A stretch of 64,000 bases of DNA from the NCBI RefSeq assembly GCF_963675305.1, contig NZ_OY776147.1:2232001-2296000 (forward strand), written 5' to 3'. Position numbers and translations under genes: made by a program. Source of the DNA: an uncultured Hyphomonas sp. GTDB lineage: Bacteria; Pseudomonadota; Alphaproteobacteria; Caulobacterales; Hyphomonadaceae. The notes beneath the pieces were generated by a model. The model was not told the DNA's origin, made no database searches, and saw only the letters and a program-made list of their open reading frames with translations. This document shows, piece after piece, positions 33,452-41,453 of the stretch. How positions within the stretch are numbered: position 1 is the stretch's first letter; every line of letters starts with the position of its first letter.

Positions 33452-35024
33452 GATCATCCTTGCCCTGCTCATGTTCGCCAGCGCCATCGGCGCGCTGCTG
33501 ATGGGCTATCCCGTGGCGCTGACGCTTGGCGGCGTCGCACTGATCTATGCCCTGATCGGCATCGGCCTCGGCGTCTTCCCGGAACCGCTGCTGCGCTCCC
33601 TGCCCAGCCGCATCCAGGGCGGCTCGATCATGCAGAACACGACGCTGATCGCCGTGCCCCTGTTCGTGCTGATGGGCGTGGTCCTCGAACGCTCGCGCGT
33701 GGCCGAAGACCTGCTGCATATCGCCAGCCGCCTCCTCGGCAAGCTGAATGGCGGCCTCGGCTATGCCGTGGTCCTCGTCGGTGCCCTGCTCGCCGCTTCT
33801 ACCGGGATTGTCGGCGCGACCGTCATCACCATGACGCTGATCGCCCTGCCCACCATGCTGAAGCAGGGTTACGACCCCCGCCTTGCCAGCGGCACCATCG
33901 CCGCCTCCGGCACGCTCGGCCAGATCATTCCGCCGTCCATCGTGCTGATCCTGCTGGCCGATGCGGTCTCCAACGCGGCCAGCCAGGCCAGCCTGTCGGG
34001 TGGCGGCAAGTCGCTCGTCGTCTCCGTCGGCGACCTGTTCGCGGGCGCGCTGATCCCCGGCATCCTGCTGGTCGGGCTTTACCTCGCCTGGATCGCGTTC
34101 AACGCCGTGACCCAGCCGAAGCGCTGCCCGGCGGTGACCGTGGATGATGACACCGCCCCGCTCAGTTTCAAGGAAGTCGCCTTCGGCTTCGGCGCGCCGC
34201 TGGCGCTGATCTTCGCCGTGCTCGGCGCCATTCTCGGCGGCGTGGCTCCGCCGACAGAGGCTGCGGCCATCGGCGCCTCGGGCGCCATCCTGCTGGCCGG
34301 TCTGCGACTCGCCCGCGAAGCCGGCAGCCGCCTCGCCCCGGTCATCCTGGCGGGCCTCGCCAGCCTCATCCTCGTCCTCATCGTGCGCAACACGATGGAC
34401 CTGCGCCTCGGCGTGGAACAGATGAGCGCCGCCAACATGGCCGGCGTGACCCTCACCCTGCTCGCCACCCTCATCTTCTTCGCAGCCATCGGGGCCGGCC
34501 TGCTCGTCCTGCGCCGCATGCGCCAGCTGATGCCTGCGCTGAAATCGGCGACGCACATCACATCGATGGTCTTCCTCATCCTGATCGGCGCATCCCTCTT
34601 CAGCCTTGTCTTCCGCGGCTTCGGCGGCGACGACATTGTGAAGGACGTGCTGCACGCCATGCCGGGCGGCCGCTGGGGCGCCCTCCTGATGACCATGATT
34701 GTCATGTTCGTGCTGGGCTTCTTCCTCGACTTTATCGAGATCGTGTTCGTGGTCGTGCCGCTGGTCGCCCCGCCGTTGATCCTGCTCGGCTTCGACCCGG
34801 TCTGGCTGGCCATCCTGATGGCGCTGAACCTGCAGACCAGCTTCCTGACGCCGCCCTTCGGCTTTGCCCTGTTCTACCTGCGCGGCGCCGCCCCGCCGGA
34901 AGTCAGCACAATGCAGATCTGGCGCGGGGCCATCCCGTTCATTGCGCTGCAGCTGATCATGATCGCGCTGGTCGCCACCCTGCCGGGCCTCGCTACCTGG
35001 CTCCCCTCGCTCGTCGCCAAGTAA
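33441..35024 (+). CDS. TRAP transporter large permease subunit (DctM)
   Basis: 527 residues with 12-14 membrane helices. It is longer than the standard 430-residue DctM because of an additional middle segment (about 210-330), as in other TakP-linked large subunits. Diagnostic blocks are MGVVLERSRVAEDLL, AASTGIVGATVITMTLIALPTM near 120, ASGTLGQIIPPSIVLI near 155 and GFFLDFIEIVFVVVPLVAPPL near 430. It drives Na+-coupled uptake of the anion delivered by the binding protein. It overlaps dctQ by 11 bp; the aminotransferase gene follows after 22 bp. Confidence 0.93.
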   Translation: MELEIILALLMFASAIGALLMGYPVALTLGGVALIYALIGIGLGVFPEPLLRSLPSRIQGGSIMQNTTLIAVPLFVLMGVVLERSRVAEDLLHIASRLLGKLNGGLGYAVVLVGALLAASTGIVGATVITMTLIALPTMLKQGYDPRLASGTIAASGTLGQIIPPSIVLILLADAVSNAASQASLSGGGKSLVVSVGDLFAGALIPGILLVGLYLAWIAFNAVTQPKRCPAVTVDDDTAPLSFKEVAFGFGAPLALIFAVLGAILGGVAPPTEAAAIGASGAILLAGLRLAREAGSRLAPVILAGLASLILVLIVRNTMDLRLGVEQMSAANMAGVTLTLLATLIFFAAIGAGLLVLRRMRQLMPALKSATHITSMVFLILIGASLFSLVFRGFGGDDIVKDVLHAMPGGRWGALLMTMIVMFVLGFFLDFIEIVFVVVPLVAPPLILLGFDPVWLAILMALNLQTSFLTPPFGFALFYLRGAAPPEVSTMQIWRGAIPFIALQLIMIALVATLPGLATWLPSLVAK

Positions 35025-35046
35025 TCCACCAAGAAGTATTTCTCCC

Positions 35047-36174
35047 ATGGGACAAGACATCGATCCGTTCCGCGCGATCACGATTTCCAAACGCGCGCAT
35101 GAACTGAAGGAAGAGGGCCGCAGCATCCTGCATATGGAGTTCGGCCAGCCCTCCACACCGGCCCCGAAAGCCGCCATCGCGCGCAGCCACGAGGTGCTGG
35201 ACACAGACCCGATGGGCTACTGGGAAAGCCAGCCCCTGAAGGCGCGCATCTGCCAGCACTACAAGGACATGTACGGTGTGGACCTGACACCTGGCCGGCT
35301 GGCCATCACGAACGGCGCCTCGCCTGCCCTTGTGCTGGCGCTCGCCACGGCCTTCTCGCCCGGTGACCGCATCGCCTTTGCCCGGCCGGGCTATGTCGCC
35401 TATCGCAACACGGTCCGTGCCCTGAACTTTGAAGGCGTGGAAATCCCTTGCGGCGAAGACACGCGCTACCAGCTGTCCGCCGCCGCCCTCGACGCGCTGG
35501 ACCCGGCGCCGCAGGGCGTCATCATCGCCAGCCCGGCGAACCCGACCGGCACGATCATCCCGGCCTCGGAACTTGCCGCCATCGCAGAGGTGGCCAAGGC
35601 AAAAGGCATCCGCATCATTTCAGACGAGATCTATCACGGGCTGAGCTTCGGGCCGGAGATCCATTCCATGCTGGAATATGCGCCGGATGCCTTCATCGTG
35701 AACTCTTTCTCGAAATACTTCTCCATGGCGCCCTGGCGGCTCGGCTGGCTGGTCTCCCCGCCGGACATGACCCGCCGCACCGGTGCCTATATCGGCAACC
35801 TGTTCCTCACCGCGCCGTCGCTGTCACAGCATGCCGGCCTTGCCGCCATGGACGCGCGCGAGGAGCTGGACGGCCATGTCGAGGTCTACCGCCGCAACCG
35901 CGAACTGATGCTGGAAGCGCTGCCAAAGCTCGGCCTCGAAAAGATCGCCCCGCCGGATGGGGCTTTCTATATCTATGCGGACGTTTCCCGCTTCACCGAT
36001 GACAGCCTCGCCTTCTGCCTGAAGCTGCTGGAAGAGACCGGCGTCGCCACAGCCCCCGGCGTCGATTTCGACCCCGTGGACGGCAAGCACCACATGCGCT
36101 TCTCCTTCGCGCTTTCCACGCCGCAGATCGAGGAAGCCATCGCGCGTCTGGTGCCGTGGTTCGGCGCGCTATAG
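35047..36174 (+). CDS. PLP-dependent class I/II aminotransferase
   Basis: 375 residues. Aspartate-aminotransferase fold: ASPANPTGTI (about 157-166) with the PLP-ring Asn, DEIYHGLSFG (about 195-204) with the Asp and Tyr that hold PLP, and the Schiff-base Lys in NSFSKYFSMAPWRLGW (about 223). The C-terminal substrate Arg is in HHMRFSFALS. The amino donor and acceptor are not predictable. Placement 22 bp after the TRAP large permease gene suggests that the imported 2-oxoacid, or a product of it, is aminated. No signal peptide. Confidence 0.92.
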   Translation: MGQDIDPFRAITISKRAHELKEEGRSILHMEFGQPSTPAPKAAIARSHEVLDTDPMGYWESQPLKARICQHYKDMYGVDLTPGRLAITNGASPALVLALATAFSPGDRIAFARPGYVAYRNTVRALNFEGVEIPCGEDTRYQLSAAALDALDPAPQGVIIASPANPTGTIIPASELAAIAEVAKAKGIRIISDEIYHGLSFGPEIHSMLEYAPDAFIVNSFSKYFSMAPWRLGWLVSPPDMTRRTGAYIGNLFLTAPSLSQHAGLAAMDAREELDGHVEVYRRNRELMLEALPKLGLEKIAPPDGAFYIYADVSRFTDDSLAFCLKLLEETGVATAPGVDFDPVDGKHHMRFSFALSTPQIEEAIARLVPWFGAL

Positions 36175-36205
36175 TCCGGCGTCACCATGGCGCTGTCATG
36201 ACAGG

Positions 36206-36727
36206 CTATTCGCCGTCTTCCGGCCAGCCGCCCGGTGGCGGCAAGGCGCTCGCCACTTCGCGGTAGGGTTTCCACTGGCCATCCGAATTGCGAAGGATCA
36301 GGAGATAGGAATTCCGGACCTCGACCCGTTCTTCCGTCCCCTCTGGCTGCCAGGACTGGATCGTGGTGCCGCGTTCGAACGTCCACTCCTGATCCATCAT
36401 CACGAACTCCTGCGGCGAAATCTCGATCCGGTATTCCGGCGCAAGACCTTCGCCCGCCGCCGCGTACATTTCGAGATGCCCGGCGCTGCCTGCGCCGATC
36501 ATCACCGCATCCGGGTCCACAATCTCCGCCAGCGCCGCAAAATCCGATGCCGCCATCGCCGCCATGAAACGCGCCCGCGTCGCGTCGACTTCACCGCGGG
36601 CTTCCTGCTCCGATTGCTGCGGGGCCGGGGCTGGTTGCAGGCTGGCACAGGCGGTAAATGACACCATGCCCAGAGTGGCCAGCGCCGCGGACAGTCCATG
36701 CCATGTGCGAAATGATGCTGAATTCAT
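36206..36727 (-). CDS. Lipoprotein with an NTF2-like (SnoaL/DUF4440) domain
   Basis: 173 residues with a lipoprotein signal (lipobox SFTAC, Cys27). A short linker precedes an NTF2-like cone fold: ATRARFMAAMAASDFAALAEIVDPDAVMIGAGSAGHLEMYAAA is the helix-strand opening typical of DUF4440/SnoaL proteins. The remainder is antiparallel strands. Members range from ketosteroid isomerase-like enzymes to binding proteins; no catalytic residues stand out. Convergent with the aminotransferase gene; a perfect 12-bp palindrome (36193-36204) lies between them. Confidence 0.78.
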   Translation of the reverse strand: MNSASFRTWHGLSAALATLGMVSFTACASLQPAPAPQQSEQEARGEVDATRARFMAAMAASDFAALAEIVDPDAVMIGAGSAGHLEMYAAAGEGLAPEYRIEISPQEFVMMDQEWTFERGTTIQSWQPEGTEERVEVRNSYLLILRNSDGQWKPYREVASALPPPGGWPEDGE

Positions 36728-36797
36728 TGGTCGTCCCTCCGTGTTCGCCAGATGGTACGGCGCATTTCCCGCGGCGCAATAGCTGAACCGTCACCTA

Positions 36798-36847
36798 TAG
36801 TCCGGTATAGTCATGATTGGTCATGGTTAGTCAGGATAAGTCATGGC
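36798..36847 (+). repeat. Five 10-bp imperfect tandem repeats
   Basis: Units TAGTCCGGTA, TAGTCATGAT, TGGTCATGGT, TAGTCAGGAT and AAGTCATGGC, consensus TAGTCATGRT, exactly 10 bp each. The spacing puts every unit on one face of the DNA helix. They lie 70 bp upstream of the NTF2-like lipoprotein gene. Confidence 0.75.
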
Positions 36848-36889
36848 GTAGACGGATGTAATCCGCCGCCAGTCACCTAAACACATGGC

Positions 36890-36933
36890 CGTGTCATCCT
36901 GGAGTTTGCGCAGCGCTTATCCGGGATGACACG
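36890..36933. repeat. REP-like long hairpin
   Basis: Arms CGTGTCATCCTGG (36890-36902) and CCGGGATGACACG (36921-36933) pair over 13 positions with one G-T pair, around an 18-nt loop that includes GCGCAGCGC. TCATCCyGG-type palindromes of this shape are common dispersed elements in alphaproteobacteria; dispersal here is inferred. Confidence 0.65.
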
Positions 36934-37024
36934 TTGAGGGGGCTTATCCACCAACTGGCAGCAGTGAACCTGCAGCAACCATTGCCCCAAAAAGAAACTT
37001 ATCCGACACCTCCGTGGCCTGACG

Positions 37025-37030
37025 TATATT
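37025..37030 (+). promoter_or_regulatory. -10 element TATATT adjoining the start codon
   Basis: The hexamer ends 7 nt before the ATG at 37038, so transcription would begin at or next to the A of the start codon. No Shine-Dalgarno sequence is present in between. The -35 is not clear. Confidence 0.4.
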
Positions 37031-37037
37031 GCACGCC

Positions 37038-37424
37038 ATGTCACTCTTTCATCCACCCGCCTGGTTCCCGCCGCAGCTCGCCCTCCTCTGGCCCCTGATC
37101 TGGGTTCAGGTGCTGATGCTGCGCGCGCAGATCCGGGCCGCTTATGGACGCGGCGTGGTGTATCGCTGGAGCGTGACGGACAATCTGCGCGTCTATCTGG
37201 TCAGCATTGAATGGATGCCGGGGCAGAAGAAAGAGCACGCGATCCTGAAACCCGCAGCCCATGCCTCTGATCGTCTCGCCGCCGCGTGCGACGGGCGAAT
37301 GGCTGTGCCCACATATACCGCACTTGTGCCCCGCCTCGCGCGGGCCTGTCTCTTGCGCGCGGCGCACCTTGGCTCGCCTGCACCTGCTGCCGGGACATTT
37401 CTCCTGCCCCTGCCGGACACCTGA
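37038..37424 (+). CDS. Small hypothetical membrane-associated protein
   Basis: 128 residues from the ATG at 37038. The first half is believable protein: one hydrophobic segment (about 10-30, FPPQLALLWPLIWVQVLMLRAQIRAAYGRG split by a basic flank) then VVYRWSVTDNLRVYLVSIEW. The second half (from about 75) is low in structure and rich in Ala, Leu and Arg, and might be a poorly conserved tail or a frameshifted end. No family recognised. The promoter element touches the start, so the mRNA may be leaderless. Confidence 0.5.
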   Translation: MSLFHPPAWFPPQLALLWPLIWVQVLMLRAQIRAAYGRGVVYRWSVTDNLRVYLVSIEWMPGQKKEHAILKPAAHASDRLAAACDGRMAVPTYTALVPRLARACLLRAAHLGSPAPAAGTFLLPLPDT

Positions 37425-37495
37425 CCGGCGAAACTGACCTGAAAACTCAGATCACCCCCTAAGCGCCTTCACGGGCGTTATCGGTGCTGGCGCGC

Positions 37496-37858
37496 CTATT
37501 CAGCCCTGCCACAATCATAATCCGCCACCGCACCGCCATCCGGTGTGCGTTCGACAGAGACGAGCGTGCAGCCTTCCGGCGCAGCGGCTTCGGCGGCGGC
37601 TTCAAGGTCTGCCTCGGTGGGCGGGCCGGCGCTGGCGATATTGAAATTGCCATCGGTCTTCACCGTGAATTTCAGCTTGAAGCCCTGGCCTTCGGCTGGC
37701 GCGGCGAAGAACTGGTAATTGCCGCCATAGACATTCTGCGGCGCGAGGCCATTCCAGCTCGATGCGCTCCAGCTGCCGCTGCCACCACCGCCGGATGCAC
37801 AGCCGGATACAAAGGCGGCGGCAATCAGGATTGCCGCCGCGCCGATAGAACTTTTCAT
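37496..37858 (-). CDS. Small lipoprotein of unknown function
   Basis: 120 residues from the ATG at 37858, preceded by GGGAGGTG at the right distance; a GTG two codons upstream overlaps that site. Lipoprotein signal with lipobox FVSGC (Cys20), then a Gly/Ser-rich spacer and a beta-rich domain with PEGCTLVSVERTPDGGAVADYDCG, where two cysteines may pair. No family recognised. It lies 46 bp downstream of lemA on the same strand. Confidence 0.75.
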   Translation of the reverse strand: MKSSIGAAAILIAAAFVSGCASGGGGSGSWSASSWNGLAPQNVYGGNYQFFAAPAEGQGFKLKFTVKTDGNFNIASAGPPTEADLEAAAEAAAPEGCTLVSVERTPDGGAVADYDCGRAE

Positions 37859-37904
37859 GGTCACCTCCCGTGTTCAGCAGGAGGCTAGCACATCCCGGCT
37901 TTGC

Positions 37905-38459
37905 CTAGAACTTGACTTCCGGCGGTGTGCTGAGGGCCTCGCGGCCTTCGACGCCGACATCGAAGAAGTCGCGGCCTTCGAAATTGAACATGCCGGCAAT
38001 GATGGAGCCCGGGAACTGTTCGCGGGAGGTGTTGTAGTCCTGAACGGCCGAGTTGTAGAAGCGGCGCGCCGCGGCCAGCTTGTCTTCGATGGCGGAAAGC
38101 TCGTTCTGCAGCTGGATGAAGTTCTGGTTGGCTTTCAGGTCCGGATAGGCCTCGGCGAGGGCGAACAGCTTGCCGAGCGATGCGGTCAGCATGCCTTCAG
38201 CCTGGCTCATTTCTCCCGGTGTCGAAGCGCTCTGCGCGGCGTTGCGGGCGGCGATCACCTGCTGGAAGGTTTCCTGCTCGTGCTTGGCATAGCCTTTGAC
38301 CGTCTCGACCAGGTTCGGGATCAGGTTCTGGCGCTGCTTCAGCTGCACATCGACATCGGCAAAGGCCTGATTGACCCGCTGCCGCTTCATCACCAGCCCG
38401 TTATAGATAAGGATGATAAAGCCAAGAACGGCAACGATAATACCGAGACCAATAAGCAT
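37905..38459 (-). CDS. lemA: LemA family protein
   Basis: 184 residues. A single N-terminal membrane helix (about 2-20) leads into YNGLVMKRQRVNQAFADVDVQLKQRQNLIPNLVETVKGYAKHE, the LemA signature, then a four-helix bundle with AYPDLKANQNFIQLQNELSAIEDKLAAARRFYN and the end REQFPGSIIAGMFNFEGRDFF. It is an inner-membrane protein whose soluble part is probably periplasmic; function is not settled, though LemA genes often sit beside TPM-domain or M48 genes, which are absent here. Divergent from the VIT-family gene. Confidence 0.95.
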   Translation of the reverse strand: MLIGLGIIVAVLGFIILIYNGLVMKRQRVNQAFADVDVQLKQRQNLIPNLVETVKGYAKHEQETFQQVIAARNAAQSASTPGEMSQAEGMLTASLGKLFALAEAYPDLKANQNFIQLQNELSAIEDKLAAARRFYNSAVQDYNTSREQFPGSIIAGMFNFEGRDFFDVGVEGREALSTPPEVKF

Positions 38460-38616
38460 GGGTGTCCCTCCGGAAAGCCTTGTTCATCAACGCCTAAACG
38501 CCGCCGCCGGATCGTGCAAGAGAAAGCGGGCCGGTCATGCCGCAACCTGCGCGATTTGCGCGCTTGACCGCCGGGCCCGGCTTGGTCACGGATAAATTAT
38601 TGCAGAGGACAGGCTC

Positions 38617-39339
38617 ATGGCAGAATCCCCACCGCATTCCGACGAGTCCTACATTCACGTGGAACACCACTATTTCCAGCGGATCGGCTGGCTGCGGGCG
38701 GCGGTTCTGGGCGCCAATGACGGCATCCTGTCGACTGCGGGTCTCGTAATCGGGGTCGCCTCGGCGGAAGCCTCGACAGGCGCCATCCTGACAGCGGGCC
38801 TCGCCGGCCTTGTGGCGGGCGCGATGTCGATGGCGGCCGGCGAATATGTCTCCGTCTCCTCTCAGGCAGACCTGGAGAAGGCAGACCTCGAAATCGAGCG
38901 GGCGGCCCTGAAGAGCCACCCGGACGCCGAGCTGGAAGAGCTGACCGGCATCTACATAAATCGCGGCCTGACGCCGGAGACCGCCCGCGAAGTGGCCCGG
39001 CAGCTGACCGAGCATGATGCCCTCGAAGCCCATGCCCGCGACGAGCTCGGCATGAGCGATGCGGTCGCCGCCCGGCCGGTGCAGGCGGCCTTCAGCTCCG
39101 CCGCCAGCTTCACCATCGGCGCCATCCTGCCGATCCTCGCCGCCCTGTTCGCGCCGGCTGGACTGATTACGCCCGTCGTGGCGGTGGTCTCGCTGATCAG
39201 CCTCGCAATCCTCGGCGCCCTCTCCGCAAGGGCCGGCGGGGCCAGCAAGCTGAAAGCCGCCTCCCGCGTCGTTTTCTGGGGCGTTGCAGCGATGCTGGTA
39301 ACCGGGGTGATCGGCCACCTCTTCGGCACCGTGGTCTAG
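38617..39339 (+). CDS. VIT1/CCC1-family iron/manganese transporter
   Basis: 240 residues with five membrane helices. TM1 has GWLRAAVLGANDGILSTAGLVIGVA (about 24-48) and TM2 AGAMSMAAGEYVSVSSQADLEKADLEIER (about 67-95), both diagnostic of the vacuolar iron transporter family. A charged cytosolic helical domain (about 86-150, with Glu and His ligand candidates) and three more helices follow. It should move Fe2+ or Mn2+ out of the cytosol. No heavy-metal regulator is adjacent. Confidence 0.93.
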   Translation: MAESPPHSDESYIHVEHHYFQRIGWLRAAVLGANDGILSTAGLVIGVASAEASTGAILTAGLAGLVAGAMSMAAGEYVSVSSQADLEKADLEIERAALKSHPDAELEELTGIYINRGLTPETAREVARQLTEHDALEAHARDELGMSDAVAARPVQAAFSSAASFTIGAILPILAALFAPAGLITPVVAVVSLISLAILGALSARAGGASKLKAASRVVFWGVAAMLVTGVIGHLFGTVV

Positions 39340-39421
39340 ACCGCAGCCGGAAACCACGCGTAAACGGAACCCGGCGCAGTCTGATCCATTCTGTTCCGGA
39401 GTTGGAAGGAACCTCGCCGGT

Positions 39422-40642
39422 TTGCTGCAGGACATCTTCATCAGCCTGACGACGCTCGCCCTGCTGGGTGTGCTGATGCTGCCGCGCGTGAGAGACGCCC
39501 GCGCCTGGCGTGCCACGGTCACGCCGCTCGCCTCCATCATCGGCAGCGGCTTCCTCGTGCTGGGGCCGATCCTGTCCCATTCCTACGGCCAGTACGCGCC
39601 GATGATGATGCTGTTCCTGTGCCTTGCGGCCTACGCATTCGGCGCGGCGATCCGGTTCAACATCGCCAATATTGCCGTCCGGCCGAACCGGAGCGCACCG
39701 GAACGGCGGACCGAGTATTTTGCCTCCTGGGCGCTCTCGCTGGCCTACTGTATTTCGGTTGCCTACTACCTGAACCTGTTCGGCGCCTTCGCCGTGAAGA
39801 TGACGCCGCTTAACTCCCCGGCCATGGCCAAGGCCGTGACCAGCGCGGTGCTGTTGCTGATCCTCTCGGTTGGCTGGCTGCGCGGCTTCTCGGCGATGGA
39901 GAAGATGGAGCAGGCCGCCGTCAGCCTGAAGCTCGCCATTATCGGAGGGCTTCTGGCCGGTCTCAGCGTCTACTTCTTTCATCAGGCGGACCAGGGCCAG
40001 CTCACCTTCTCGGCGCCGTCGCAAACCGGCTGGACCGGCATGGCCCTCGCCTTCGGCCTGATCATCACCGTGCAGGGCTTCGAGACCTCCCGCTATCTCG
40101 GCGACGAATACAAGCCGGAGATGCGGATCCGTTCCATGCGCTATGCCCAATGGCTCGCGACGGCCATCTACATGGCCTATGTCATCCTGCTGACCTACGC
40201 CTTCGACGCCAAAACCGTCCCGCTGACCGAGACGGCGATTGTCGACATGATGAAGATCGTGTCCATCCTCCTGCCGGCCCTGCTGATCGTGGCGGCCCTG
40301 TCGGCGCAGTTCAGCGCAGCGATCGCCGACACCAGCGGCGCCGGGGGCCTGGTGGAGGAATTGTCCGGTGGCCGGGTTTCCCCGCGCATGGCCTATCTGA
40401 TGCTCGTCCTCATCGGACTTGGCCTGACCTGGTTTTCGAATGTCTTCCAGATCATCAGCTTCGCCTCGAAGGCCTTCGCCTATTACTACGCGCTGCAATG
40501 CGGGATCGCCTCGGTCGGCGCGTTCCGGGAAGCGAAAGCGCCGGTTCGCGGGACGGCTTTTGCGCTGTTCGGTATCCTGGCGGTTGCCGTACTGTTCTTC
40601 GGCCAGCCCGTAGAAGGCACAGCCAGTAGCGCCGCCGGATAA
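39422..40642 (+). CDS. Multi-pass membrane protein, APC-fold-like
   Basis: 406 residues starting at a TTG at 39422 (GGAAGGAACC upstream at a rather long spacing). It has ten or eleven hydrophobic helices. An early ASIIGSGFLVLGPILSHSYG is reminiscent of the unwound TM1 of APC permeases, and GFETSRYLGDEYKPEMRIRSMRYAQW resembles their TM6-TM7 segment. This suggests a transporter, but no family name is certain and the substrate is unknown. cobB begins 19 bp after its stop. Confidence 0.75.
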   Translation: MLQDIFISLTTLALLGVLMLPRVRDARAWRATVTPLASIIGSGFLVLGPILSHSYGQYAPMMMLFLCLAAYAFGAAIRFNIANIAVRPNRSAPERRTEYFASWALSLAYCISVAYYLNLFGAFAVKMTPLNSPAMAKAVTSAVLLLILSVGWLRGFSAMEKMEQAAVSLKLAIIGGLLAGLSVYFFHQADQGQLTFSAPSQTGWTGMALAFGLIITVQGFETSRYLGDEYKPEMRIRSMRYAQWLATAIYMAYVILLTYAFDAKTVPLTETAIVDMMKIVSILLPALLIVAALSAQFSAAIADTSGAGGLVEELSGGRVSPRMAYLMLVLIGLGLTWFSNVFQIISFASKAFAYYYALQCGIASVGAFREAKAPVRGTAFALFGILAVAVLFFGQPVEGTASSAAG

Positions 40643-40661
40643 ATCGTGTAGTTTTAGGAAC

Positions 40662-41411
40662 ATGACTGACGCACCTGAAGCTCTCGCCAGCCTGATCTCG
40701 CAATGCCGCCGCGCCGTGGTTTTCACCGGCGCGGGCATCTCCACCGAAAGCGGCATTCCAGACTTCCGCAGCCCCGGCGGCGTGTGGAGCAAGATGAAGC
40801 CGATCTATTTCCAGGACTTTGTCAGCTCGCGCGAGCAACGCACGGAGGCCTGGAACCGGGTGTTCAACAATCCCGCCGGCTGGACAGGCGCGCAACCAAA
40901 TGATGGCCATCACGCCGTGGCCGACCTTGTGAAGATGGGCAAGGTTTCCAGCGTCATCACCCAGAATGTCGACAATCTCCACCAGGCTTCCGGCGTGGCG
41001 GACAACCGGGTGATCGAGGTGCATGGCAATGCCAGCTATGCCCGCTGCCTGCAGTGCGGCAAGCGCTACGAACTGGAAGACCTGAAACCGCGCTGGGAAG
41101 CGGGTGAAGACATCACCTGCGTCTTCTGCACCGGCCTGATCAAGACGGCCGTCATCTCCTTTGGCCAGGCCATGCCGGAAGACGAAATGAACCGCGCCAT
41201 GGAAGAGGCCGCACTCAGCGACCTGTTCATCGTTCTGGGCTCATCGCTGGTCGTCTACCCGGCGGCCGAACTGCCGGTGATCGCCAAGCGGACCGGCGCG
41301 ACCGTGGTGATCGTCAATCGCGAGGAAACCGACCACGACTCCTATGCCGACCTTGTTCTGCACACGGAGATCGGCCCGCTGATGAAGCAGACCGTCGCGC
41401 GGGTTTACTAA
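40662..41411 (+). CDS. cobB: NAD-dependent protein deacylase, Sir2 family
   Basis: 249 residues. Full sirtuin core: FTGAGISTESGIPDFRSP (21-38) for NAD binding, TQNVDNLHQASG (100-111), catalytic His121 in EVHGNA, and a zinc ribbon with Cys129/Cys132 and Cys153/Cys156. It removes acetyl or longer acyl groups from lysines using NAD. The bulky-acyl-pocket Tyr/Arg pair of class III is not evident. A bidirectional terminator follows its stop. Confidence 0.94.
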   Translation: MTDAPEALASLISQCRRAVVFTGAGISTESGIPDFRSPGGVWSKMKPIYFQDFVSSREQRTEAWNRVFNNPAGWTGAQPNDGHHAVADLVKMGKVSSVITQNVDNLHQASGVADNRVIEVHGNASYARCLQCGKRYELEDLKPRWEAGEDITCVFCTGLIKTAVISFGQAMPEDEMNRAMEEAALSDLFIVLGSSLVVYPAAELPVIAKRTGATVVIVNREETDHDSYADLVLHTEIGPLMKQTVARVY

Positions 41412-41419
41412 GCGAAATG

Positions 41420-41446
41420 AAAAACGCCCGGCTGGCAGGCCGGGCG
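41420..41446. terminator. Bidirectional terminator between cobB and parC
   Basis: CGCCCGGC (41425-41432) / GCCGGGCG (41439-41446), 6-nt loop, with five As before it (a U-run on the minus strand, for parC) and CTCTT after it (weaker, for cobB). Confidence 0.8.
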
Positions 41447-41453
41447 CTCTTGA

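Larger units (their letters stand above)
36728..37037. other. 310-bp intergenic region with repeats
   Basis: No gene seen. It holds, in order: a 10-bp tandem repeat array (36798-36847), a REP-like hairpin (36890-36933), three TTATCC motifs, the second of which is TTATCCACC (36944-36952), one mismatch from a DnaA box, and a promoter -10 element abutting the gene at 37038. Confidence 0.6.

Noticed and set aside
33309..35204. A 631-codon minus-strand frame opposite dctQ, dctM and the aminotransferase
   Set aside because: Highly charged repetitive shadow of hydrophobic transmembrane codons.
36193..36204. Perfect 12-bp palindrome CTGTCATGACAG between convergent genes
   Set aside because: No loop or T-run to terminate and no promoter to regulate; kept only as a note.
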